Positions 53,053 through 60,801 of a stretch of DNA of 64,000 nt are shown in pieces. The notes under the pieces are model-generated. The model was not told the DNA's origin. It did no database searches and worked only from the letters and a program-made list of their open reading frames with translations. This stretch comes from Pedobacter metabolipauper (GTDB lineage Bacteria > Bacteroidota > Bacteroidia > Sphingobacteriales > Sphingobacteriaceae): assembly GCF_004362715.1 (NCBI RefSeq), contig NZ_SNYC01000004.1:1178001-1242000 (forward strand). Direction: 5' to 3'. Numbering within the stretch: the first letter of the stretch is position 1; each line of letters opens with the position of its first letter. A program made the translations under genes and the position numbers.

Positions 53053-53253
53053 ATGAAAAATAACATACGTATACAACGCGCAATTAAAAATATAACCCAG
53101 GCCGATCTCGCTAATTTAATTGGCGTATCCCGGCAGACCATCAACACCATTGAAAGCAATAAATATGTGCCCTCAACCGTACTGGCGCTAAAGATTGCCA
53201 GGGTATTTGCTAAACCCGTAGAAGAAATATTTGAACTGGAAGACGAGGATTAG
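53053..53253 (+). CDS. small XRE family helix-turn-helix regulator (YozG-like)
   Basis: A 66-residue protein that is little more than a DNA-binding domain: NITQADLANLIGVSRQTINT, then IESNKYVPSTVLALKIARVF, then an acidic tail EEIFELEDED. The pattern RxxxNxTQxxLAxxxxVSRQTI and the ending PVEEIFxLE are typical of the short YozG/PF01381 regulators that accompany a membrane protein in one operon. It probably represses its own promoter at the 14-bp inverted repeat at 51999-52043. How the membrane protein signals to it, if it does, is not known. Confidence 0.92.
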   Translation: MKNNIRIQRAIKNITQADLANLIGVSRQTINTIESNKYVPSTVLALKIARVFAKPVEEIFELEDED

Positions 53254-53378
53254 ATGACTGAAATTATTAAAAATAACAGGTTTTTTTAGCTGAAAAAAGT
53301 GTAAGATATTGGAAATAAAAACTTTAGCATCCGGATATTGAGTAATAATTTATAAATTAGCAACATTGACGCTTAGTT

Positions 53379-55400
53379 ATGAATTATTGGGTAAAAACGC
53401 TCTTTCTGGTCATCCTGTTTTTTTCTTGTGGAAAAATCAATCTTCAAAAAGATCATCAGGCTTTTTTTGGAACGGTTATCGAACGTGCAGAATATTTAAA
53501 AATGTTACAAAATCCTGGAAAAGCAATTCAATATCTGGATTCTACCTATGCCCAATATCCGGATGCTGGTCCGGCAGACCGCTGTAAACGGTATTTATTT
53601 AAAGCTACCCTTTACCGGGAACAGCGAAATTTTAAAGACGCAACCACCAATGCCGACAGTGCCTTATTCATTTTGCTGCCATATGCTGAACAGACCGGAT
53701 ATATCCTTAAATATGCCGAAGCCACATTATTAAGGGGGGATATTTTGTTTGATCAGGGCTTATACAGCTATGCCTATCAATACTATTACCTCGCTAAAAA
53801 GAAAGCCGAATACGAGGGCAAATCTCCGGAAAATTATTTGTTTCAGTCCAGGTTCAACAACCGATTAGCAGTCATCAACTATAAACAGGATAACTTTAAA
53901 CAAGCCGTCTATTATTATAAAAACACCATTCAATCCCTGCACCTGTCGAAAAAAAGCTTCGATACCTTTTATGAAATGCAAGGCGCATTAAGCAATATCG
54001 CATTCAGCTACACCAAGCTGGGCTTACCGGATAGTACATTGAAATACTACACGCAATGTATCCGGCTATTGAACGGGGGAGAGAAAGACTATTCTGATAG
54101 ACACGATTTTATAACCATGGCCAAAGGCGTCGTATTTGGAAACATGGGTGATGCCTATTTTATCAAAGAGAATTTCCTGCTGGCAGATTCTTTTTATCGG
54201 AAAGGGATCCGCATCAACTCGCAAAAAGGATACTACAATCAGGATGCACTGATTAGCCAGCTCAAATTGGCACACCTGCATGTGGCACGGGGACAACTCA
54301 AAGAAGCCGGATTGATCTTTGATGAATTGAGCAGTTCCAAAGAATTGGTAGAACCAGCCAGCCTGCGCCGCTTTTATCAGAACCGGGCAGCCTATAACAA
54401 AGCCATAAAGAATTTTGAAGCAGCATATTCAGATCTGCAGCGGTATATTAGACTGGAGGAACAGGAGGCATTGAACAAGCGAAAGCTGATCGGTTCTAAT
54501 GTGGGCGACGTATTTAAGCTTTTACAACAGGAGTACGACATCAACTCCCTAACCAAGCAAGACCAGCAAAAGAATATTGTACTGTTCTTATTCTTCCTGT
54601 TCCTGATGATGGCCATCGTCATTATCTTCCTGACCATCCGGAATAGTAATACTGCAAAGCGATACACCGTAAAGATCAAAGAGCACAGCCTGGATCAGCA
54701 GGTTACGCTGCTTGCCCTTGAGCAGAGCAACCGGGAACACTCCAGGATGGCGAGCATCCTGGCACACGATCTTAAAAATCCAATTCATGCGATAAACTCC
54801 ATCGCACTGCTCATGCTGTATGATGATGACCGTACAGACGATGATAAGGAAATGCTTGGCCTGATCAAAGAATCTGCCATTAACCTAACCGCTATGATAG
54901 ATGATGTGCTGCTGGTTAGAAATGCGGATGGTGCTGTGATCATCTCTAAAGAAGAGATGGATATGAACGATCTTTTAAAGCAAAGTGTAAACCTGCTGCG
55001 GTTTAAAGCCGGAGAAAAAGATCAAACCATTCTGCTGAATGACAAGGGACCTGTAATGGTTCTGGCAGATCGTGAACAGATCTGGAGGGTGATCAATAAC
55101 CTGCTGGTAAATGCAATTAAGTTCAGTTTGAAGCAAACCAGGATAACGGTGAACCTCGACGTATATCAGAACTACATTGAAGTGAGTGTCGCCGATCAGG
55201 GAATCGGGATCCCTGACGATATCAAGAATATGATCTTTGAACCTTTTACGGAAGCCCAGCGAATGGGTACTGCTGGTGAAGAAACTTTTGGCCTTGGACT
55301 TTATATCTCCAGACGCATCATTGAAGCCCATCAAGGCAAGATCTGGTTTGAGCATGGAGAAGTCAAAGGAACGGTATTCAAATTGCAGCTGCCGCTTTAA
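53379..55400 (+). CDS. TPR-containing sensor histidine kinase
   Basis: A 673-residue sensor kinase. The N-terminus looks like a lipoprotein or signal sequence (VKTLFLVILFFSC). Residues about 35-380 are TPR-like helical repeats (RNFKDATTNADSALFILLPY, ALSNIAFSYTKLGLPDSTLK) that should be periplasmic. A membrane helix (NIVLFLFFLFLMMAIVIIFL, residues about 399-422) leads to the cytoplasmic HisKA domain with H463 in LAHDLKNP, then the ATPase domain with INNLLVNAIKFS, DQGIGIP, FEPF and GLGLYISRRIIEAH. There is no response regulator gene nearby, so it is an orphan kinase. It precedes the iron operon but is separated from it by 206 bp with its own promoter. Confidence 0.92.
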   Translation: MNYWVKTLFLVILFFSCGKINLQKDHQAFFGTVIERAEYLKMLQNPGKAIQYLDSTYAQYPDAGPADRCKRYLFKATLYREQRNFKDATTNADSALFILLPYAEQTGYILKYAEATLLRGDILFDQGLYSYAYQYYYLAKKKAEYEGKSPENYLFQSRFNNRLAVINYKQDNFKQAVYYYKNTIQSLHLSKKSFDTFYEMQGALSNIAFSYTKLGLPDSTLKYYTQCIRLLNGGEKDYSDRHDFITMAKGVVFGNMGDAYFIKENFLLADSFYRKGIRINSQKGYYNQDALISQLKLAHLHVARGQLKEAGLIFDELSSSKELVEPASLRRFYQNRAAYNKAIKNFEAAYSDLQRYIRLEEQEALNKRKLIGSNVGDVFKLLQQEYDINSLTKQDQQKNIVLFLFFLFLMMAIVIIFLTIRNSNTAKRYTVKIKEHSLDQQVTLLALEQSNREHSRMASILAHDLKNPIHAINSIALLMLYDDDRTDDDKEMLGLIKESAINLTAMIDDVLLVRNADGAVIISKEEMDMNDLLKQSVNLLRFKAGEKDQTILLNDKGPVMVLADREQIWRVINNLLVNAIKFSLKQTRITVNLDVYQNYIEVSVADQGIGIPDDIKNMIFEPFTEAQRMGTAGEETFGLGLYISRRIIEAHQGKIWFEHGEVKGTVFKLQLPL

Positions 55401-55544
55401 GAGGGTTTGCACGGGTCCATGCGCTAATCACATCAGTTCCCATTCAAACGCCTGTTTTAATCCCCTTATTTTAACTCTTTGAACACATATTTAAACCAAT
55501 AGATGTTTAAACGCTAATTTCTTTCTAATATCTCCATATTTTAC

Positions 55545-55574
55545 TTGTTCATTTGGATTTAGTTTCTACATTTG
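55545..55574 (+). promoter_or_regulatory. promoter of the siderophore receptor operon
   Basis: TTG (55545-55547), 19 nt, TACATTTG (55567-55574) is a full match to the Bacteroidota consensus, 33 nt before the start codon. No Fur-box palindrome could be identified with confidence. Confidence 0.65.
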
Positions 55575-55606
55575 CGCCTTATTGATAATTAATCTAAATA
55601 AATTCA

Positions 55607-58051
55607 ATGGGTAAATTCTACAATTCTCTTTTGTTTGCAGCCTTTTTCCTTTTTTCACAAGCTGCATTTGCACAATTATCCCTTTCCGGGAAAATTACCG
55701 ATTCCAACAACCAGCCGGTTCCTGGTGCAACTATCAAACTGATTGAAACCGGTACCGCAGTCAGCACTGATCAAAACGGCTCTTTCGGTTTTGCCGATCT
55801 TAAAGCTGGAAGTTATACGTTCAGCATTTCTTACATTGGGTTTGAAACCAGGAATGTGAAGTTTAACCTCAGCAGCACTCAAAATAAACTGAACATAGTT
55901 CTCCATGAACAGCAAAACGCATTGCAGGACGTAGAGATTACTGGTCGTAAGGAAAAGTCTTACAAGAACACCAAATCTTTCTCCGGTACCAAAACGGAGA
56001 CTCAGCTTAAATACGTTCCGCAGTCGATCAGCTATGTAACCAAAGAGGTAATTGATGATCAGCAGGCTTTCAGAGCTGGTGAGATCATTAAAAACGTAAG
56101 TGGTGCATCTACATTTTCATACTACAACAACGACATTACATTACGTGGTTTCAGAACCAGCACAGCCTTAATTAACGGCCTCAGAACCTCAACAGAGGGC
56201 TGGAGTCAGCCAATATTGGCCAACGTTGAACGTGTTGAAGTGATCAAAGGTCCTGCATCTGCCTTATTTGCCAATACCGATCCGGGTGGTACCGTAAATA
56301 CAGTGACCAAGAAACCGCTGGACGAAAACCGTAAAGCCATCAGCTTTGGTACCGGAAGTTTCAATACCTACCGCATGAGTGCAGATTTTACCGGTCCGAT
56401 GAATGAAAATAAAACCTTGCTATACCGCCTAAACCTGGCCTATCAGAATGCAGAATCATTCCGCGTACTGCAAGGCGGCGAAGATTTTATGATCGCCCCA
56501 TCCATTTCCTTTATTCCGGATGATAAGACTTTGGTTAACTTCGACCTGGTTTATTCGAAATCAAAAAGTCGCCTGGACCGCGGACAGCCCATCTTTGGCG
56601 CTACCGCCGGAACGGATCTCTTCTCTACGCCAATCTCATTTGCCATTGGTAAGAGAAATGACTTTTTAAATGAACTGAACTTATATGTGACTACCTCCTT
56701 TCAGCGTAAAATCAGTGATAAGGTAACCTTCAATGCTTCTTACATGAAATTTATGTACGATGAGGATCTGTTGGAACACCGTACTTCTAACCGGTATGCA
56801 GTGGATCAGGCCGGGGTATCAATTCCTACCCTGATGGAAATGCAGACCATCCGCAGGCAAGGAAAGAATTATAACGATAACATTTCCCTATACCTGGTTT
56901 CTGACTTTAAAACTGGTCCGCTGGAACATAAACTCGTAACGGGCTATGATTATCTTCAGAACCAAACACCGGTTGGTAACTCCAGCTATAATGCAAGAGG
57001 TTACCTGAACGCGGCCAGAACCGGTTCTATCAATTCATATGATCCGCTGAAATCGGCAAACTATGCCATCGTTGGCGGCCGGCCGGTTCCTAACGTTCCG
57101 CACTTTGACCTTGTAAACCCGGATTACTCCATCTCCGAGATCTCTAAATACATCAACGTTTCCACACAGACTGAACCCGCTAAATACTATGTAAATGGCA
57201 TCTATGTACAGGATCAGATTAAATGGGGAAAATGGAGAGCCCTGCTTGCGTTGAGACAGGAATACTATACCGACATCCTTGCATTTAAGAAAGCAACTGA
57301 AAAAAGGGTAGAGCAAAGTGCGCTGATCCCAAGGATTGGCGTGGTCTATTCTCCGCTGGAAGAAGTGAGCTTGTATGGAACATATACTGAAGGATACCAG
57401 CCACAGGGTGCTACTACTGTTGGTGCCCCGGAAATTTATGGCGGTCCGTTTGATCCGCTGATCAGCAACATGTATGAAGTGGGTACCAAGACCGAGCTTT
57501 TTCAAAAACGCTTGTCCGTAAACCTTGCTTTCTATAGAATTGAGCAAAACAATACCCTGATCAATGCTGGTGATGGGGTTAACCCGGATCTGCTTCGCCA
57601 GATCGGACAACAGCGCGCTAAAGGGATTGAAGTAGACATCAACGGGATGGCTTTAAGCAACCTGAGCATTACCGCCAACTTCTCCTACAGCGAAGCAAAG
57701 ATCACCAAGAGTACCATTGCTGGTGAGCAAGGTTCAATATTGCCGAATGCACCAAAGGTTCAGGGCGGCCTGTGGGCAAAGTATAACTTCCTGATTCCTG
57801 AATTGAAAGGTATTGGCCTGGGTGCCGGCGCCAACTATACCGGTAAACGCAATACCTTAAGTACCATCCTTACCCTGCCGGAATATACGGTGTTTACTGG
57901 TGCCTTATATTACAGCGTAGATAAATTTAAACTGTCTGCCAACCTGAACAATGTATTTAACAAAACGCATTGGGTAGGTGGTTATGACTTTAACCGGTTA
58001 TATCCCGGTGCACCAAGAAACTTTATGATGAGTGTGGGTTATACCTTTTAA
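55607..58051 (+). CDS. TonB-dependent siderophore receptor
   Basis: An 814-residue outer-membrane receptor. A signal peptide ends at AAFAQ, then a carboxypeptidase-like domain (LSGKITDSNNQPVPGATIKL, residues about 25-105). The plug contains VPQSISYVTKEVIDDQQAFR followed by AGEIIKNVSGAS, the mark of the FhuA/FecA/ferrichrome-type receptors, and VEVIKGPASALFANTDPGGT. The barrel contains LYGTYTEGYQPQG and ends PGAPRNFMMSVGYTF. It takes up a ferric siderophore with TonB energy. It is followed after 12 bp by a PepSY-type membrane protein, the usual partner that reduces or handles the imported iron complex. Confidence 0.95.
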   Translation: MGKFYNSLLFAAFFLFSQAAFAQLSLSGKITDSNNQPVPGATIKLIETGTAVSTDQNGSFGFADLKAGSYTFSISYIGFETRNVKFNLSSTQNKLNIVLHEQQNALQDVEITGRKEKSYKNTKSFSGTKTETQLKYVPQSISYVTKEVIDDQQAFRAGEIIKNVSGASTFSYYNNDITLRGFRTSTALINGLRTSTEGWSQPILANVERVEVIKGPASALFANTDPGGTVNTVTKKPLDENRKAISFGTGSFNTYRMSADFTGPMNENKTLLYRLNLAYQNAESFRVLQGGEDFMIAPSISFIPDDKTLVNFDLVYSKSKSRLDRGQPIFGATAGTDLFSTPISFAIGKRNDFLNELNLYVTTSFQRKISDKVTFNASYMKFMYDEDLLEHRTSNRYAVDQAGVSIPTLMEMQTIRRQGKNYNDNISLYLVSDFKTGPLEHKLVTGYDYLQNQTPVGNSSYNARGYLNAARTGSINSYDPLKSANYAIVGGRPVPNVPHFDLVNPDYSISEISKYINVSTQTEPAKYYVNGIYVQDQIKWGKWRALLALRQEYYTDILAFKKATEKRVEQSALIPRIGVVYSPLEEVSLYGTYTEGYQPQGATTVGAPEIYGGPFDPLISNMYEVGTKTELFQKRLSVNLAFYRIEQNNTLINAGDGVNPDLLRQIGQQRAKGIEVDINGMALSNLSITANFSYSEAKITKSTIAGEQGSILPNAPKVQGGLWAKYNFLIPELKGIGLGAGANYTGKRNTLSTILTLPEYTVFTGALYYSVDKFKLSANLNNVFNKTHWVGGYDFNRLYPGAPRNFMMSVGYTF

Positions 58052-58063
58052 TAACCAGTAACA

Positions 58064-58177
58064 ATGAGAACGTTGAGAACGTTGAAAACGCCGGGAGAGC
58101 CGGGAACGGATGTGAGCTTAGCGCAGGCCAAAAGCGTTGAGAGCTTTAAGAGCGTTAAGAGCGCCAAGAGCGTTAAG
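58064..58177 (+). repeat. nonamer repeats TGAGAACGT / AGCGTTGAG in the PepSY gene 5' end
   Basis: Three units from 58064 (two TGAGAACGT-type, one GAAAACG) and five tandem units at 58133-58177 (AGCGTTGAG, AGCTTTAAG, AGCGTTAAG, AGCGCCAAG, AGCGTTAAG), all in frame. They are imperfect copies of one 9-nt unit. Confidence 0.85.
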
Positions 58178-59554
58178 CGCACTGAAACAGGAGATAAGAA
58201 AAAGAAAAAGCTGATGTGGACCATCCACCATCTGGCAGGTCTATATGCAGGGATCTTAATTGCCATACTTTGCTTTACAGGTGCAATGGCCGTATTTATT
58301 CCGGAAATTGACTTTCTGATCCAGAAGCACTATTATTCGGCTTCATCGTCCTCAACGCTCTCAACGCTCTCAACGATTCCAACTTCCTCAACGGCCTCAG
58401 CATTGTCATCGTCACCATCTGATGATATCAAGTTCAGCAGGTCTTTGGCTGAACTTCAAAAAAAATATCCGGAGATGAGCGGGCTGACCATCAGCCTGCC
58501 TCGTCAACCCGGACAAGTGGCAGTCTTTAACTTTAAAGACGGTAAAAAAACTTTTGCATATTTTATTGATGCTGGCCGCGATCGTGTGGAAGGCAGCAGG
58601 AACCCTTTAAATTCTGTAGCTAATTACCTCAGACAAATGCATGTCCGCTTGTATGAAGGCTTTTGGGGCCGGCAGCTGGTGGGCATTGGCGGTATTGCCC
58701 TGCTGGTAGTTACCATTACCGGCTTCTTTATTTATGCCGATTTCATGAAAAAACAGCCGTATCCGGAAATCAGGCAGAAGAAAGGAATGCGGATCTTAAT
58801 GGGCGACTGGCATAAGATCTTAGGAATTAGTGCCCTTGCTTTTAATTTTGTAATTGCAGCTACCGGTGCCTGGCTGGGTTTACAGCCTAAGCTCGAAAAA
58901 TGGTTTAACATTGAGAACCCAAATGACTTTACACCTAAGGTGATCTATAGTCCGGAATCAGATGCAAAAATGGCGGTAGCATGGCCTGAAGTGCTTAAAT
59001 CGGTAAAGCGTGAATTCCCGGAATTGATTCCTGTCAGTATCGTTCCTTCTGATGATGGCAGTGCGACAATAAGTATTACCGGCAACATCAAAGGACTGAT
59101 CTATGAACGGAATATAAATACCCTGCTGTTGTCTAAAACTACCTTAAAACCAGTTTTTAAGTATGACATCCGGGAGAAGCCATTTAGTCACCAATTCTAT
59201 TTTGTACAGGAAGGACTTCACTTTGGTGATTTTGGCGGTTTGGCCGTTAAAATACTTTATACCGTGCTAGGCTTAATTACGAGTTTCCTGTCCATCAGCG
59301 GTTTCATCGTTTACTTTTACCGGACCGATAAAAAAGAGAAACGCAAATTAAGTCCGCTAAAGATTACCTTCATCTATATCCTGATCATTATCCTTGTGCT
59401 CACGGTTATTGCATTGATCAGTACGCTGATTGGTTATAAACAAGCCGCAACGCTGGCCGCCATATTGGTTAATGGAATTTTGACAGGCTATCTCATTTAT
59501 GTTATACTGCAGTATTTTTTAAAGAAATACAGATCAAAACCCATGGCTGCATGA
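58064..59554 (+). CDS. PepSY-associated transmembrane protein (iron uptake reductase-like), with repeat-derived inserts
   Basis: A 496-residue inner-membrane protein with four PepSY_TM helices (LAGLYAGILIAILCFTGAMA, LVGIGGIALLVVTITGFFIY, LGISALAFNFVIAATGAWLG, KILYTVLGLITSFLSISGFI). The conserved HHLAGLYAG, DWHKILG and SHQFYFVQEGLHFGDFGG motifs carry the His residues thought to hold heme in this family. It probably moves electrons to reduce ferric-siderophore iron. Two parts are odd: the N-terminus (AKSVESFKSVKSAKSVK) and a Ser/Thr-rich periplasmic insert (STLSTLSTIPTSSTASALSS) are encoded by 9-nt tandem repeats (58064-58090, 58133-58177, 58351-58404) also found in the neighbouring Nudix gene. 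The start codon itself lies inside a repeat, so the true start may differ. Confidence 0.85.
   Translation: MRTLRTLKTPGEPGTDVSLAQAKSVESFKSVKSAKSVKRTETGDKKKKKLMWTIHHLAGLYAGILIAILCFTGAMAVFIPEIDFLIQKHYYSASSSSTLSTLSTIPTSSTASALSSSPSDDIKFSRSLAELQKKYPEMSGLTISLPRQPGQVAVFNFKDGKKTFAYFIDAGRDRVEGSRNPLNSVANYLRQMHVRLYEGFWGRQLVGIGGIALLVVTITGFFIYADFMKKQPYPEIRQKKGMRILMGDWHKILGISALAFNFVIAATGAWLGLQPKLEKWFNIENPNDFTPKVIYSPESDAKMAVAWPEVLKSVKREFPELIPVSIVPSDDGSATISITGNIKGLIYERNINTLLLSKTTLKPVFKYDIREKPFSHQFYFVQEGLHFGDFGGLAVKILYTVLGLITSFLSISGFIVYFYRTDKKEKRKLSPLKITFIYILIIILVLTVIALISTLIGYKQAATLAAILVNGILTGYLIYVILQYFLKKYRSKPMAA
58351..58404 (-). repeat. nonamer repeats in inverse orientation inside the PepSY gene
   Basis: Six tandem 9-nt units (CTCAACGCT twice, CTCAACGAT, TCCAACTTC, CTCAACGGC, CTCAGCATT). 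They are the reverse complement of the AGCGTTGAG unit at 58133 and encode the Ser/Thr-rich segment. Confidence 0.85.
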
Positions 59555-59787
59555 AAGAATTTCGCTTAATCCAGCATAAGCTGATCCCGCTGGCGTTGTT
59601 TATGCTCAATATAGGTGTAATCCACCTGGTTTATTTGCTGGCTGCTTATTGCTATACACCATTCGTAATCCCGATAGCCATCTGCTCCGTTTTTATGACA
59701 TGGAGTATCGTTAAAAAAAATAAGATCCTGATTTATTTATCAGTAGGTGCATACCTGGTTGTTCTGCTTAGCAATATTTGTCTTTAG
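59551..59787 (+). CDS. small membrane protein of the iron operon
   Basis: A 78-residue protein, largely three hydrophobic segments (LIPLALFMLNIGVIHLVYLL, FVIPIAICSVFMTWSIV, ILIYLSVGAYLVVLLSNICL). Its start overlaps the stop of the PepSY gene by 4 bp, so it is translationally coupled. It has no recognised domain. A role as an accessory of the PepSY protein, in the membrane, is inferred from coupling only. Confidence 0.7.
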   Translation: MKEFRLIQHKLIPLALFMLNIGVIHLVYLLAAYCYTPFVIPIAICSVFMTWSIVKKNKILIYLSVGAYLVVLLSNICL

Positions 59788-59832
59788 CAATTGGATCTGT
59801 AACAACCAGCATTTTATGCGTTAACACCTTAA

Positions 59833-60657
59833 TTACCAGGGACTATCAAGTCCGTTCTGTAAAGCCTTCTGGTATAATGCTTCATCAAACTGATACAAGT
59901 AGGGCGCTTTAAATGCACCGCCCGTCCGTTTTTTTGACAAACGGGTAAGGATGTTATAGTTGATGATCCGTCGCTGAAAGTTCCTTCTATCGAGCTTAAT
60001 ACCCAGTATGGTCTCATACAAACGCTGCAGTTCCGGCATGGTAAATTCTTTAGGCAATAGATTAAGTCCGATAGGGTGAAAGTTGAGGTGCAGCCGTAGG
60101 GTTTGCAGTGCTTTTTCAATGATCTTTTGATGATCGGAAACCAAGGGAGGGAGGGAACTAATGTCGCACCAGGTACATTGGATCGAGTAAAAATCACTTT
60201 TGGGATTTACTTCTGTATATTCAACCAGGGCGTAAAAGCCGACAGTAACAAAGCGGCCCAGCAGCCACTGCCTGATTTCAGCAGAAAGTTTGTCATCTTC
60301 AACATTCTCAACGCTCTCAACGCTCTCGACGTTCTCAACGTTCTCAAGTTGTTTAACCAGTTGTTTCTCCCTGTTGTTCATGCGGGTTCGTTCCGGATCA
60401 CCGAAGACGTGGAACTGTTCTAAAAAAATTCCGGTTAGGCCGGTACGCTCCTGCAGCACGCGCTTGGCAGCATCTTCTAAAAATTCATCTTTAAATATAA
60501 AGCCGCCGGGTAAGGCCCAGTTCTCTTTATCCTTGAGCTCTAACAGCAAAATCTTCAAGTCATTATCATGAAAACCAAAGATCACCAGATCTACAGAAAT
60601 GGCAGGCAAATAATTCTCAATGTCTTTTTTAAATTCAATGTTACGGCTGTTACTCAT
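59833..60657 (-). CDS. Nudix-domain transcriptional regulator (degenerate Nudix box, winged helix)
   Basis: About 274 residues from the ATG at 60657 (MSNSRNIEFKKDIENYLP); an ATG at 60693 would add twelve atypical residues. The N-terminal Nudix fold has WALPGGFIFKDEFLEDAAKR, but the box continues VLQERTGL instead of REUXEEXGU, so the catalytic Glu pair is lost and the domain probably senses a ligand. The C-terminal winged helix (FTMPELQRLYETILGIKLDR then RNFQRRIINYNILT) is that of NrtR/AraR-type regulators. A nonamer repeat insert gives VENVESVESVENVE in the middle. It is divergent from the carboxylesterase gene (109-bp gap plus leader), which it may control. Confidence 0.85.
   Translation of the reverse strand: MSNSRNIEFKKDIENYLPAISVDLVIFGFHDNDLKILLLELKDKENWALPGGFIFKDEFLEDAAKRVLQERTGLTGIFLEQFHVFGDPERTRMNNREKQLVKQLENVENVESVESVENVEDDKLSAEIRQWLLGRFVTVGFYALVEYTEVNPKSDFYSIQCTWCDISSLPPLVSDHQKIIEKALQTLRLHLNFHPIGLNLLPKEFTMPELQRLYETILGIKLDRRNFQRRIINYNILTRLSKKRTGGAFKAPYLYQFDEALYQKALQNGLDSPW
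60298..60351 (-). repeat. nonamer repeats inside the Nudix regulator gene
   Basis: Six 9-nt units (TTCAACATT, CTCAACGCT twice, CTCGACGTT, CTCAACGTT, CTCAAGTTG) of the same family as in the PepSY gene. On the gene's own strand they read AACGTTGAG/AGCGTTGAG and encode (N/S)VE repeats. Confidence 0.85.
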
Positions 60658-60801
60658 AGGTACACTTAGGAAATAAGATTGGGACACACCCAAAATAAAA
60701 AATTATAACTAAAAGGCACAATGTAAAAAAATATAATTATCATTACGTCAGTAAAACGCAATGTAAGCATAGATTGCTTTATTTACCCAAATATAAATAG
60801 T

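Noticed and set aside
57035..57610. 191-codon minus-strand frame inside the siderophore receptor gene
   Set aside because: Antisense shadow of the barrel domain; the plus-strand product is a clear TonB receptor.
58133..58404. Possible CRISPR array because of the short tandem units
   Set aside because: Units are 9 nt with no spacers, lie inside a coding sequence and keep its frame; no cas genes are present.
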